A model generated the notes under the pieces. That model was given only the letters and a program-made list of their open reading frames with translations. It was not told where the DNA came from and did no database searches. Position numbers and translations under genes: made by a program. Shown piece by piece: positions 38,659 through 48,298 of a stretch of 64,000 bases of DNA. The stretch covers positions 1 through 64,000 of the IMG/VR virus record IMGVR_UViG_3300035670_000147; one strand, given 5' to 3'. This DNA comes from a virus. Within the stretch, counting starts at the first letter, position 1. Each line of letters opens with the position of its first letter.

Positions 38659-41061
38659 GTGTATAACAAAAAGCAAAAAGAAGCGTCGGGAAAGCACTGG
38701 TTAAACGTTGTCCGGTCATATGACCGCACCCGCACCAAATCTGCCGAACTCGGCGGCCGCGGAGACGACGTAGCGTTTGAACAGGCTTTTTCGAACCTTG
38801 CGCACGCCTATCTCCGCGACGGCGCGCCGAAGTTGATGGACCACGAAATCGGTTTCCAACTTCTCGACCGCAACCGAGAAAACACAAAAGCCGTCGGCGT
38901 TTTTGCGTTTAAAGTCGGTTCCATGTGGTTGTACGCCCCGGTGTTCTTTTTGAACGGCGACCTCAAGGGCCACGAACTCCTGTACATCAAGAATCAGGAC
39001 ATGTTCGTGCCGCTTAAGGAAAATTGGGTGAATTACCTTGTGAACCGCAAACCCAGCATTTTGGGGAGCGGCATCGACAAGAATTTAACGCAATTTGGGC
39101 AGCGGCAGCCGGACTTCACGCAACTCTCGCGGAGCCCGGCCAAGTTCGGGTCCGCCCAGCCAACGCTGAAAGAGATGATGACCGCCGTGATGCCGACACT
39201 GGCCAAGACCGCCACGATGAACACCAAGTTGGCATTTGAAGAACTTGGTCACAAATTGAATCTCAAAGAGTTTTTGAAGCAGGCGGGGCTGGAAACAATT
39301 TCGGCGCTGGTGAAGACCTGCCAGTACGCGCCGCATCTCGCCGAGGCAATCGATGAATTTCACGGTTTAGATATTATTAGCGAAGCGATTAGCGCCGCGA
39401 ACGCCCGCACCGCCGCCGCTAATCAAAAAGTTGCCAGCGTTTTGTCCGAGGCGCCCGATACGCCCAAGGCCATGGCGACATTAAAAGTCATTACGTACGA
39501 CGCAACAATGCAGACGGCGCTTCCTCCCGGGTATAGCGAGGAAGATCAAGAAAAATTATTGCGCGACGGAATTCTGATCAAGGACATCCGCGATCGCGAT
39601 AACGTTTCTGTGCCGTACAACATTCAGGTCGAAAAGAAGTTGTTCAACCCGACCGACAGCGGCCTCTACATGGTGCTAGTCAAGCCGGGCGACGTCGAAA
39701 AATGCTACATCGCCGTACACCCGATGGGGTCGTGCAAGCGGAGCGACTTTGTCACCGTCGTGCGCACCGAAGGCACGCCCGAGTGGATCAACATTCGAGC
39801 CGACCGCGTGTTCTGTTTAAGCCGGGTCGAGGGCGACGAGTTCGATTCTTGGTACAACGGGCTCCCCGACGCCGACAGCGTATCAAAGAGCGGGCGCTAT
39901 ATGGCAATTCACAAATGCGGCGACACCACAGTGCCGTTCCGCGTTTTGCGCGAATACGGCGACACAGAGTTTGGCGGCAACGCTTACGAAGTCCACATGG
40001 AAGATCGCTCTGATTTCCCGCCCAAAGGCCACATTAGCGGCTGCGGCTACACCGACGCATTAAACTACGACAAGTATCGCGACGGGGTGCGTGTCCACTT
40101 AAAAGGCAAGGGCGGCTCTAAACTTCGCGTCAGCATGGGCGACGTCTTTGTGCCGGAAGGCTATAAGTTACTGAAATGCGCCCCCGGCGAAGACGATCAG
40201 ACAAGCGCTGACGGCCAAGAGGCGTGCGGCTGTGGCGAGAGCAAAAACCCGCCGCTGATGCCGGGCAACCTCGCGGACGCGCAGTTGTCGCTCATGCAAA
40301 AATTAGGCAGTGTCACGATTTATCACAACGGCACGGCCGTAGAAATTCATAGCCCCAAAAAGCAACTCGTTGAAAAAGAACTGTCGGAGAAGCAGGCGTT
40401 GGCGTCTCTGGTCGAGCGCCACGGGTTACGCGAAGAAGCCGCCCGAACGTTGCTCGACAACGCAAAAGCCCGCCGTAAGTTTTCTTGTCACATCAAGTAC
40501 GCCAATCCGTACGGCAGCCCGATGATGATTCAAAACGCCCCAACAGCCCCGGCCGACCCCGGCCCGGTTATGGGCGGCGAAACTATCATGGGAACCAGCG
40601 TGCCGACACAACTTGGCATCGATGTCGGCGTGCCGGTGCCGGGGATGTCCGCCAGCCAAACAGATCGCAGCGTGTATAACCCGAATACAGAGTTAGATCA
40701 AAACTCCGTGAAACAGGTTCTTGACGCGGCGCAAACCGGTCAGCGCGAAGTATTTGATACTGCGATGATCGGTACGATGCTGCGCGCCGTGCGGGACGAC
40801 GGCCTTGTTGACCGTTATATGGGCGAGTTGACGAAGGGCCTCGATAAGTTGGGCCGCATTTTGTTTATGTTTTACTGGCACGGCGACCGGTTTGCCGATC
40901 GCTACGGCAAGGCTGACATGCCGGAATTAGAGGATTCGTTGCGCAACGCGTTTGAAATGTTGGGCGACGTAATTTTGTTCCTCAAGCAAAAGACGATCGA
41001 ACCGTACCCTGAAGAAGAGTCGCAAGACGTCGATCTCGGCGCCGCGGCTGGCGCATCGTAA
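38659..41061 (+). CDS. Large putative virion structural protein
   Basis: The protein has about 800 residues. GTG 38659 follows GGAGGTG at ideal spacing; ATG 38644 and an upstream start are alternatives. The N-terminal 140 residues (MWLYAPVFFLNGDLKGHELLYI) look like a folded domain. The middle is alpha/beta, with a C-G-C-G-E cluster near residue 540. Residues 640-690 are Gly/Pro-rich. The C-terminal 120 residues are helical (LGRILFMFYWHGDRFADRYG). It lies at the head of the morphogenesis block, where portal genes often sit, but I see no portal signature. No function is assigned. Confidence 0.6.
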   Translation: MYNKKQKEASGKHWLNVVRSYDRTRTKSAELGGRGDDVAFEQAFSNLAHAYLRDGAPKLMDHEIGFQLLDRNRENTKAVGVFAFKVGSMWLYAPVFFLNGDLKGHELLYIKNQDMFVPLKENWVNYLVNRKPSILGSGIDKNLTQFGQRQPDFTQLSRSPAKFGSAQPTLKEMMTAVMPTLAKTATMNTKLAFEELGHKLNLKEFLKQAGLETISALVKTCQYAPHLAEAIDEFHGLDIISEAISAANARTAAANQKVASVLSEAPDTPKAMATLKVITYDATMQTALPPGYSEEDQEKLLRDGILIKDIRDRDNVSVPYNIQVEKKLFNPTDSGLYMVLVKPGDVEKCYIAVHPMGSCKRSDFVTVVRTEGTPEWINIRADRVFCLSRVEGDEFDSWYNGLPDADSVSKSGRYMAIHKCGDTTVPFRVLREYGDTEFGGNAYEVHMEDRSDFPPKGHISGCGYTDALNYDKYRDGVRVHLKGKGGSKLRVSMGDVFVPEGYKLLKCAPGEDDQTSADGQEACGCGESKNPPLMPGNLADAQLSLMQKLGSVTIYHNGTAVEIHSPKKQLVEKELSEKQALASLVERHGLREEAARTLLDNAKARRKFSCHIKYANPYGSPMMIQNAPTAPADPGPVMGGETIMGTSVPTQLGIDVGVPVPGMSASQTDRSVYNPNTELDQNSVKQVLDAAQTGQREVFDTAMIGTMLRAVRDDGLVDRYMGELTKGLDKLGRILFMFYWHGDRFADRYGKADMPELEDSLRNAFEMLGDVILFLKQKTIEPYPEEESQDVDLGAAAGAS

Positions 41062-41071
41062 TAGGTGAAAA

Positions 41072-41470
41072 ATGGCAAATACAGTCTGGTCCGGTAAAAA
41101 AGAATTTACAGCAGTTAGCGGCGCCGAGACGGTAGTTTCCGTGCCGGCGCCTGCCCGCGGAGAACTGCGCGGCTACACGCTTGTGCAGTTAGACGGTGCG
41201 GCCGCGGGTATTACGGCGTCGCTGTATACCAGCACAAAATCCCCTGAAGAGATTTATCATTTAGTTAATCTCAGCACGGCGGCTACTGTAACTTCTGATT
41301 CTGATGTCGTGGCTATCTTAGAAAACAATAGCCTCTCTATTGCTTATCAAAATCGTGACGGAACGCCGTCGCTGCATCAGCGGTATTTGTACCTCAAAAT
41401 TACACCCGCGGGCACCGGCACAAAGTCTTTTGTGCTGTCGATTACGGTGGAAGATTCGCGGGTTAAGTAA
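41072..41470 (+). CDS. Hypothetical beta-rich protein
   Basis: The protein has 132 residues and is rich in Thr, Val and Ser with alternating strand pattern (TVVSVPAPARGELRGYTLVQLDG, KSFVLSITVEDSRVK), suggesting a beta-sandwich. The start is at 41072 with AGGTG upstream. It may be a small virion decoration protein. No family is recognised. Confidence 0.5.
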   Translation: MANTVWSGKKEFTAVSGAETVVSVPAPARGELRGYTLVQLDGAAAGITASLYTSTKSPEEIYHLVNLSTAATVTSDSDVVAILENNSLSIAYQNRDGTPSLHQRYLYLKITPAGTGTKSFVLSITVEDSRVK

Positions 41471-41491
41471 TACTGGCTTGGCAACAGCGCT

Positions 41492-42439
41492 ATGTCGGCG
41501 TCGCACATTTTAAACCCCTCGTTTCGCGACAATCCGTGCCGCGCCCCGCACTGGAAGTGGCTTCGCGTACAAGAAATTGACGCCGGCGGTCAGCGGGCGA
41601 CCCGCGCCATCGACGGCCCCGACGGATTTACGTGGATTCGGCGGGCCGTGCGAATGAAGCGGCGTTACGAGCGCGCGGGTAATCGCCGAGACGCGATGCA
41701 CGCGCTCATTCTGCGCGATAAAGAGTTATTCTGGGCGCACTCGATCTGGCTGGCCGAAAAGAATCCCGTGCGCTGGGGTATCGAGGCGCGCGTACTGGCC
41801 GGCGAAACAAACGAAGAAATTGCCAAAAAGGTTGGGACGGACCCGGGCGTAATTGACGCTTACATAAGCGTGTTTTTCGACGTCCGGGACCGGCTGCAGA
41901 ATCTTGATTATGTGCAAAACGTGATTATGGCGGATGCCGTGACGCGGGGGCTTCAGGAGCGGCACTACGACCTACTTTGGAAACTGCTCGGGTTTAAGGG
42001 CGGGCAGCATGTACTTGACGCCGTTATTAACCGCGGCACAGACGTCGCCAAGCCAACTTCGTCAGACGGCGTAGGTACGTTTTTCCAAGACTTTGCAATT
42101 AGTTCTATGAAGTACAAAGCAGCCTTGGCGAGCCTGACGGTACAGGTCAACACTCACACGCAACTGCCGCTTATTGAGTCGTTTGTGAAGTACGTTGAAA
42201 TCGAGAAAAACAGCGATAACGCAATGAAAGCCCAGTCGTCAATCGTCGATAACATCGGCGTAATGTTGACGTCTTTGCCGTTCAAAATTGGCACAAAACT
42301 GGATTCCGAGGGTGCAAAAATGTTACCCTTTGATAACGGCGCAGCAGAATTGCGCGGCGACGAAATGCTGGTTATTTCTGCCGGCGGGCAACTTGAGAAT
42401 ACCGCCGATATCCAAAAATTAAGTTTCCCGGGAGATTAA
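41492..42439 (+). CDS. Helix-turn-helix protein, possible small terminase-like
   Basis: The protein has 315 residues. Residues about 88-125 contain a helix-turn-helix-like segment (ARVLAGETNEEIAKKVGTD then PGVIDAYISVFFDVRDRL), of the type seen in phage DNA-recognition proteins. The N-terminus is Trp/Arg-rich and the C-terminal third is polar. Its position before the prohead protease is where a small terminase would lie. No large terminase follows, so the assignment rests on the motif and position only. Confidence 0.45.
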   Translation: MSASHILNPSFRDNPCRAPHWKWLRVQEIDAGGQRATRAIDGPDGFTWIRRAVRMKRRYERAGNRRDAMHALILRDKELFWAHSIWLAEKNPVRWGIEARVLAGETNEEIAKKVGTDPGVIDAYISVFFDVRDRLQNLDYVQNVIMADAVTRGLQERHYDLLWKLLGFKGGQHVLDAVINRGTDVAKPTSSDGVGTFFQDFAISSMKYKAALASLTVQVNTHTQLPLIESFVKYVEIEKNSDNAMKAQSSIVDNIGVMLTSLPFKIGTKLDSEGAKMLPFDNGAAELRGDEMLVISAGGQLENTADIQKLSFPGD

Positions 42440-42440
42440 C

Positions 42441-44375
42441 ATGCGTTCACTCAGCAAGGAAGCCGAGCAAAAATTAATTGGCGCGATCGAAAAGGCCGCC
42501 ACGCTCGTTAACGAAGGCGCGACCCCGACAGACGCAATTATCAAAAGCGCGCGCGAACACGATATTCCGTCGGGCCACATTAACCTTATGGTGCACGCTT
42601 ACAACACCGGGCGCACCACGACGCAACGAGAAAAAGGAGAAAGCACGCTGGAAAAAGCGGCGGAATTTCCGTTGGCAGACGTTAAAGACGTGTTAAACGC
42701 CCTGTATCCCGAAACGGTAAAGTCCTCGTCTGAGATTAAGCGCGCAGAGGCGGTCTCCACGGAGTATGCGCTGCCAGTCGCTGGCATGCTGGCCCGCCGG
42801 CGCGGAGAGATGCAAAAGGCCGCTGCGGCTCAAGTCGCGCTGCCAGAAAAGACTTGGACGCCGCCACCGCGCGACGCCCACGCGGCTGTCATGCGCGCGC
42901 AAAGCGAAAAAGTTGCGGCGCAGCGGGCGGAAGAAGAAAAACGGCGGCAAGCGTCAGCGGCGTACAGCAAGGCCGCCGCCGCCATGGATGAAATAAATAT
43001 TTATTTCAGGACGCCCGGCAACATGCTATTCGGCGACGCTGTCCGAGAAGTTGGCTTACGGTTCGGCGACCCGGGTGTTTCAGTGCTGCAAAAAGTTGCG
43101 GCCGTATACCCGCACTTTACGAAACAGGCAGATAGCAAGAAAGCGCACTTTGGCGCAGACCCTGTTTACGAGTTGGTGCAAAATGTTCTGGACGCGGTAG
43201 GTGCGTATAACAGCGCGCAAGGAGCCGTAGTCACAAAAAAATCTGAAGCGGTCAGTAAGAAAACCGCACCAGAATTTCTTACAGGCTCGATCCTGACAGC
43301 GATTCAAGAAGCGCCGCTGACATTAAAAGCCGCCGAAAGAAAAGGCGGCCCGGGAACGAACCCGCTCGGCGACCGAGCCAAGAACACGAACAAGCAGCCG
43401 CCAAAAGACAAGACGCCCCATATACCCTCGTTAAAGTCTACTCCCAAGCGTGAAGAGCCAGAGCCCGCCCCCGGCCCGGCACCGTCAGCGAATATTGACC
43501 CTCGCACAGCCGTTGACGGCCCGGATGACTGGGACGTGGGACCGACCCCCGAATTAGACGCGGCACTCGAAGAAATATCTTTTGGAGAGCAGTTAGACCG
43601 GAATAGGGCCGACGCAGCCGCGCGCAACCAAGAATACGCGCGGCAAAAAATGCTTGACGAAGCCAGCGAATACGAACGCGCCGAAAAAGAAAAACTGCAA
43701 GACGCTTTATTTAACGAAAGCGAAACAAAGCGTGTGCAGCAAGAGCGGGACGAGGCGTATGCCAGAAAACTTCGGGACGAAGACTTGGCCGACGACGCCG
43801 CGGCCGCAGAACAACTGAAAGCCGAGCAAGCACAAGCCGCCGAAACAAAGAAACAACGGCAAGAAACTTGGAGCAAAGGTAAAGACATCGGCAAAAACTT
43901 TGGCGAAGGTGTTAGCAAAACCATTAAAGACACGGTCGGCGAGCCGCTGACCGGGCCGGCAAAATTTATTGGACAACTGCTCGGGGCGAAGGACCTGAGC
44001 GCCCTATCACCCATTAAAGATAAAGACCCGAAAAGCATGCTGCGCGAGCAGTATCAACAACTCACTGATCCAAGCCACGAAAATGCTCTCAAGACAATTC
44101 GCGCAAAAAGCATTGTCCACGACATGGTGCTAAACGACCCAGTTATCTCGGGTTACGACCCGCAAGACGTCGCGATGGCATTTAACGAGATTGCGGAGTT
44201 GGCTCCGAGCCTCATTGACGCCCCGGGCATGATCCGCCCGCTGCTGCGTAAGCGCTTAGAGTCGGGACAGTTGGCCGACTTTGACGTTAAGCAAATTTTG
44301 GAGATGGACAAACTCCGGGCCGACCGCGATAAGACTTTGATGGACGTCAAAGACAAAACTCTCAACCTGCTGTAG
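42441..44375 (+). CDS. Large coiled-coil virion-like protein
   Basis: The protein has 644 residues and begins 1 bp after the previous stop. The first 100 residues form a helical domain (EKAATLVNEGATPTDAIIKSA). Residues 100-180 and 360-480 are Glu/Arg/Lys/Ala-rich, with a long coiled-coil-like run (SEYERAEKEKLQDALFNE, KQRQETWSKGKDIGKNF). Residues 280-350 are Pro-rich. The C-terminal 120 residues appear globular (LAPSLIDAPGMIRPLLRKRL). It is placed where a portal might be but has no portal features. Its function is unknown. Confidence 0.55.
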   Translation: MRSLSKEAEQKLIGAIEKAATLVNEGATPTDAIIKSAREHDIPSGHINLMVHAYNTGRTTTQREKGESTLEKAAEFPLADVKDVLNALYPETVKSSSEIKRAEAVSTEYALPVAGMLARRRGEMQKAAAAQVALPEKTWTPPPRDAHAAVMRAQSEKVAAQRAEEEKRRQASAAYSKAAAAMDEINIYFRTPGNMLFGDAVREVGLRFGDPGVSVLQKVAAVYPHFTKQADSKKAHFGADPVYELVQNVLDAVGAYNSAQGAVVTKKSEAVSKKTAPEFLTGSILTAIQEAPLTLKAAERKGGPGTNPLGDRAKNTNKQPPKDKTPHIPSLKSTPKREEPEPAPGPAPSANIDPRTAVDGPDDWDVGPTPELDAALEEISFGEQLDRNRADAAARNQEYARQKMLDEASEYERAEKEKLQDALFNESETKRVQQERDEAYARKLRDEDLADDAAAAEQLKAEQAQAAETKKQRQETWSKGKDIGKNFGEGVSKTIKDTVGEPLTGPAKFIGQLLGAKDLSALSPIKDKDPKSMLREQYQQLTDPSHENALKTIRAKSIVHDMVLNDPVISGYDPQDVAMAFNEIAELAPSLIDAPGMIRPLLRKRLESGQLADFDVKQILEMDKLRADRDKTLMDVKDKTLNLL

Positions 44376-44383
44376 GGCTAACT

Positions 44384-45841
44384 ATGAGCATGATTAAAGT
44401 CATTCAGCCGCACTCGCAAGAGTTTAGCGAGCCGGTCGCCGCGCTGATTAAAGTTTCAAGTCGGGGCATTATTGGCCACGACAAGCAAGCGTTTGTAAAG
44501 CGCGCCGGGGCAGAGTTCGTCGAAAAAGTATCGCACATTAAATTCGCAAAAGATGAAGTTCCTGTGCACCTGATCGCTATCGGCGCCACTGAAGATTACG
44601 GGCCCAACCGCAACGGCGACGGGTTTAGCCGAGACACTTGCAAAAAAGATCATCATACGTTTGAGAAGTTAGCGCGGTTTTATCGTGACCACGCCAACAA
44701 AAACCCGGCTAAAAGTTTCGGGATTGTAAAGGCGTCGTACTACAACGAGCCAATGAAGCGCATCGAATTGATCTGCGCGCTAAACGGGTCAAAAGAGGCC
44801 GCCGATCGAAACGGCGGACTTCTTGCCGACAAAGAGATGGAAAAACTCTCGTCAGGCAAGGACATCCCCGTGTCCATGGCTTGCAAAATTCCTTTTGATA
44901 TTTGCTCGGCCTGCGGCAATAAAGCCCGGACGCGCGCCGAATACTGCGACTCGATTGAAAACGGCGGACACTGTAAGGCGGGCGGGTTAAAACACAATAT
45001 GGGTCGTGTGCTGGAAGACGGCCACATCCTTCACGCCGACAACATTAAATGCGCTTTTTTCGACATCTCTCACGTTTTCAGGCCCGCCGACCGGATCGCG
45101 TATGTATCAGGCCGGCTGGAAAAGGCGGCCTCAGCAGGGATCATTTCCGGCGCAGAACTTGCCGAGCAAATGGGGGTCACGATGCCGTTTGGGCTCGACT
45201 CTGCCGCGGCGTCGAAACAGGCAGCGAGGCAATTTAACGCGCTGCAGCAACTGGCCCAAGCCGAGCAAGAAGGCGTTAACAACTCGGCCGGCTGGACGCA
45301 GGCTGCGCTTGCCAGTCACCCAGCCGTGCAACCCCCGCTCGATGTAAATTCGTGCCCGTTTGCTAAAATGGCCGAAGTGCTGCGAGGACTTGCCGACGCT
45401 GGCGTGATCTTGTCAGTGCGGGATTTCTTGGCACTTACGGTAAAATCTGCTAATGTAAAACTTGTTGATGCAGTGACTTATGCGCTGCCCAACATTTTTT
45501 CCAAACTTGCGGCAGAAGAAGATATCGGTTCATTACTCGAAAACAACAAGTTCTATCCGGCAGAAGGGGCGTCAGAGTCCGTACGACTTTGGGCCGAAAA
45601 GGTCGCGACCACACACAGCGCGCTAACCCCTAATGTCGAAAAACGAGCGTATTTGGCCGCAATTCGCAACGTTAAACCTGTAAAACCAGAAATAGAAAAG
45701 CGGGCGAGCACCAACGCAGAAATTGCACTTGCGAAGCATTACGCTTTGTATAAGATTGCTGCATTCGCTGCCGCCGGCGAAAAATATCAGAATAACTTGT
45801 TGACAGCAAACCACTGTGTAATGCAAAATTATGTCACGTGA
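44384..45841 (+). CDS. Putative prohead protease
   Basis: The protein has 485 residues. Residues 60-140 hold A-T-E-D-Y-G-P-N-R-N-G-D-G-F, HHTFEKLARFYRDHANKNP and VKASYYNEPMKRIEL, a block I associate with prohead (capsid-maturation) proteases of large phages. VSMACKIPFDICSACGNKA contains the candidate catalytic Ser and a Cys pair, and further Cys residues (EYCDS, GHCKAGG) suggest a bound zinc. The C-terminal 230 residues are helical and could be a built-in scaffold portion. Its place just before the scaffold and capsid genes supports the role. Confidence 0.65.
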   Translation: MSMIKVIQPHSQEFSEPVAALIKVSSRGIIGHDKQAFVKRAGAEFVEKVSHIKFAKDEVPVHLIAIGATEDYGPNRNGDGFSRDTCKKDHHTFEKLARFYRDHANKNPAKSFGIVKASYYNEPMKRIELICALNGSKEAADRNGGLLADKEMEKLSSGKDIPVSMACKIPFDICSACGNKARTRAEYCDSIENGGHCKAGGLKHNMGRVLEDGHILHADNIKCAFFDISHVFRPADRIAYVSGRLEKAASAGIISGAELAEQMGVTMPFGLDSAAASKQAARQFNALQQLAQAEQEGVNNSAGWTQAALASHPAVQPPLDVNSCPFAKMAEVLRGLADAGVILSVRDFLALTVKSANVKLVDAVTYALPNIFSKLAAEEDIGSLLENNKFYPAEGASESVRLWAEKVATTHSALTPNVEKRAYLAAIRNVKPVKPEIEKRASTNAEIALAKHYALYKIAAFAAAGEKYQNNLLTANHCVMQNYVT

Positions 45842-45849
45842 ACAAGACG

Positions 45850-45870
45850 CTAACTGCTAATAACAGTTAG
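45850..45870 (+). promoter_or_regulatory. Hairpin upstream of the scaffold gene
   Basis: CTAACTG and CAGTTAG form a 7-bp stem with a 7-nt loop, 18 bp before ATG 45889 and directly before the AAAGGAG ribosome binding site. It may adjust translation or mark an RNA processing site. Confidence 0.4.
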
Positions 45871-45888
45871 GCCTTAAAGGAGATAAAC

Positions 45889-47187
45889 ATGGCACGGATG
45901 CAACGTTCCCTCTTCGCTCAACTTAACGCTCTCGCGGAAGAAATTTCGCAGAGTTCGGTAAAGGCCGCCGCCGAAAAGAAGGCTGGTCCTGTTCCTTCTG
46001 ACCCGGGCGGGTATCAAGGCGCTTCGACGCATCCGTCTGTCAGCGTAGGGAACGACGTGCAGGATGCCCCCTCCGGCGATCGTGCTCGCGAGTACGAAGC
46101 CGACATCAAAAAGCAGCAGGGCGCGGTTTCCGTAGACAGCGCCCCCGAGATGTCGCAAGAGGGCCGGCAGGACGATGTCCAGTTGAACATCGGCACAAAC
46201 GCCGCGGCCACCGGAGAAGACCCGGCTGCTGAAAAAGATTACAAGGGCACCAAAGACGACCCGGGCACCTCTTCGCCCGTTAAAGCCGACGACGGCGAAA
46301 AGTATTCGTCGGTAACGTTTAAGCAGGCGCGCGACGCCTGCAGCACCCTTGGCAACGATATCTTGGCGAACCTGATTAATTTCGGCACGTCGAATCTCAA
46401 GCAGGCCGAAATGCCGGCAGGTTTGGCGAAGGCGCTGCACGAAAAGAAAGAATCGCCCGCCGAAGAAAAAAGCGAACACAAGGGCGAGTTAAAGGGCGAC
46501 CAGCATAAACTTGACGTCGACGACGACGGCAAGATCGAGGGCTCTGACCTCGCCGCCCTTCGCGCCGGCAAGGAAGCCGCTTACGAAGCCGGTTACGAAC
46601 TGGCCGCGGCGCTGGGTGTCGAAAAAGACGCCGCCGAAGCCGCAGTGCGCGAGGTTTGTGCCAGCACAATCCGAGAAGCCGACGAGATGGCTGACTTGTT
46701 AATCGGTTTTTTAACGGCTAAGCAGGCCGGAGCCGATGTTATGGACGAGGCAGCCGCGGGTGAAGATCATGGCGTGCCGGCCGATGCCGCCTCCGGCGCT
46801 AACGACGCGCCCCCGACGGGTGGCGGGCTTGAAGAAATGATGGCCGCTGGACCGGAAGGTGAGGCGGGCGGCGAGATGGGCGGCGAGATGGGCGGCGAGC
46901 CGAGCGACGAGGAAGCCGTGCAAGAACTGGCCATGGCGCTCGAAGAACTTGGAATCCCGCCGGAAGCGCTGCTGCAGGCCGTAGCCGAAGGCGGTGGCGG
47001 CGAAATGGGTGGCGGCGAAGCCGAGGCACCCAAAATGGCCGCCGCGGCCGATCTTAACGCGATCGGGCGTGCTGTTGTGAATTTTAAGCGTGCCGGAAAG
47101 TTTCAGGTCAAGGAAGCGCGCACCAAGCGTTCGCGCCAACTCCGCGACGTCATGAAGCAGCACGTGCTGGAACTCGTTAACCGATAA
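45889..47187 (+). CDS. Putative capsid scaffold (core) protein with EF-hand
   Basis: The protein has 432 residues with AAAGGAG before ATG 45889. It is very acidic, Ala/Gly/Glu-rich and mostly helical, as expected of a scaffold. Residues about 208-222 (DVDDDGKIEGSDLAALRAGK) match a calcium-binding EF-hand or dockerin loop: D-x-D-x-D-G-x-I-x-x-x-D-L. Residues 325-345 repeat G-G-E-M. The basic C-terminal 35 residues (RAGKFQVKEARTKRSRQLRD) resemble the capsid-binding end of scaffolds. The gene order of protease, scaffold and capsid supports the call. Confidence 0.6.
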   Translation: MARMQRSLFAQLNALAEEISQSSVKAAAEKKAGPVPSDPGGYQGASTHPSVSVGNDVQDAPSGDRAREYEADIKKQQGAVSVDSAPEMSQEGRQDDVQLNIGTNAAATGEDPAAEKDYKGTKDDPGTSSPVKADDGEKYSSVTFKQARDACSTLGNDILANLINFGTSNLKQAEMPAGLAKALHEKKESPAEEKSEHKGELKGDQHKLDVDDDGKIEGSDLAALRAGKEAAYEAGYELAAALGVEKDAAEAAVREVCASTIREADEMADLLIGFLTAKQAGADVMDEAAAGEDHGVPADAASGANDAPPTGGGLEEMMAAGPEGEAGGEMGGEMGGEPSDEEAVQELAMALEELGIPPEALLQAVAEGGGGEMGGGEAEAPKMAAAADLNAIGRAVVNFKRAGKFQVKEARTKRSRQLRDVMKQHVLELVNR

Positions 47188-47204
47188 GTCACGGAGGTTT
47201 ACTA

Positions 47205-47630
47205 ATGTCCGATACGAACACGCTTGTACAGAAAGTCATCGACTACATCGGTTATTCCGATGCCGCGCTGACCAAGGCTGCTGCGGCGATCAAGGCGCAG
47301 GAAGAGCAGGCCGAAAAGTTGGCCGCGCTTATTCCGGCCGCGGTCGAAGCCTGCGTTGAACACGAACGTATTGAAGCCCACCAGAAAGAGGCGCTTGAGA
47401 AGGCGCTTCACGATCCGGTGCGCACAATGGAACTTGTCGTCAAACTCGCCGGCCACAAGAACGCCGCCGAGATGGCGCGACTCGGCACACCTGTGGGTCA
47501 GCAGAAGTCCGCTTCTTACGACCCCGATAAAAGTTTGACGAGCGGGTATGTGGGTGCCCGCGATGGTCGCCTCAAGGCCAGCGACATTAAGTTGTTTACT
47601 GGTCTTGGTCTCAATCCGCCCACTACCTGA
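47205..47630 (+). CDS. Hypothetical head-region protein
   Basis: The protein has 141 residues with CACGGAGG before ATG 47205. The first 100 residues are helical and Ala/Glu-rich (ALTKAAAAIKAQEEQAEKLA). The C-terminal 40 residues are polar and end in L-G-L-N-P-P-T-T. The protein may be a minor scaffold or capsid-associated protein. No family is recognised. Confidence 0.5.
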   Translation: MSDTNTLVQKVIDYIGYSDAALTKAAAAIKAQEEQAEKLAALIPAAVEACVEHERIEAHQKEALEKALHDPVRTMELVVKLAGHKNAAEMARLGTPVGQQKSASYDPDKSLTSGYVGARDGRLKASDIKLFTGLGLNPPTT

Positions 47631-47646
47631 TAGATACAATAACTTT

Positions 47647-47664
47647 TTAGACATGGAGGTCTAA
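47647..47664 (+). promoter_or_regulatory. Hairpin presenting the ribosome binding site in its loop
   Basis: TTAGAC and GTCTAA form a 6-bp stem with the loop ATGGAG, which contains the Shine-Dalgarno sequence for ATG 47667. The same loop sequence is presented by a 5-bp stem before the major capsid gene, and a close variant occurs before the sheath gene. Confidence 0.55.
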
Positions 47665-47666
47665 CA

Positions 47667-48260
47667 ATGCCTGCTCCTGAGCAAATGTTTACTCACGGCC
47701 TTGACGTAAAGAAGGGCTGGTTCGACATGGCTTCGCTGGATTACGCAGCGAAGTTGTCGCCCGACGTAGAATTCGTTGTAAAGCGCGGTCGCGTTGTGCA
47801 CGTCGATACGAACGGCGATTTTGTCCCCGGCGTGCACCAAACGAACGTCGCCATCTTCCTGCTCAACGGCAGCGAAGACGCTGACGTCAGCAACCCGGGT
47901 TGGGGTCAGGGTCAGGGTGCCGGCGGCTCGAACGCCACCCAGACCGCTGCTAACTTCATGCACATTGCCGTCGCCCCGACTGGCAAGATGTCTGGCCTCG
48001 TGGCTACCGGCGGTTACGAAATCTCGTCGACCGAATTCGTCGAGACCGGAACTGCTTACGTGCCGGGCCAACTTTTGACTGCGACGACAACGGCTACGCC
48101 GGCTGCTGGTGACGGCCGCCTGACGAACGCCTCTGTCACGCAGTTTGAAACGCCGGTTGTCGGTGTGGTGTCCAGCGGTGTTGCTACGAACCACAATGGA
48201 ATTGCGGCCCTCTCGTTCTGGTGTGTCTGGCTCCCGGGCAGCACCGAATGGGCGGCTTGA
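47667..48260 (+). CDS. Putative capsid-associated (decoration) protein
   Basis: The protein has 197 residues and is beta-rich with many Gly, Thr and Val (VEFVVKRGRVVHVDTNGDFVPG, VVGVVSSGVATNHNGIAAL). It lies immediately before the major capsid gene and shares its translation-start hairpin, which suggests high expression. These features suit a head decoration or stabilisation protein. I recognise no family signature. Confidence 0.55.
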   Translation: MPAPEQMFTHGLDVKKGWFDMASLDYAAKLSPDVEFVVKRGRVVHVDTNGDFVPGVHQTNVAIFLLNGSEDADVSNPGWGQGQGAGGSNATQTAANFMHIAVAPTGKMSGLVATGGYEISSTEFVETGTAYVPGQLLTATTTATPAAGDGRLTNASVTQFETPVVGVVSSGVATNHNGIAALSFWCVWLPGSTEWAA

Positions 48261-48278
48261 ACTAATCAACCCTAATAG

Positions 48279-48294
48279 AAGACATGGAGGTCTT
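48279..48294 (+). promoter_or_regulatory. Hairpin presenting the ribosome binding site of the capsid gene
   Basis: AAGAC and GTCTT form a 5-bp stem around the loop ATGGAG. The loop GGAG is 10 bases before ATG 48299. The sequence is nearly the same as before the gene at 47667. Confidence 0.55.
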
Positions 48295-48298
48295 TAAA

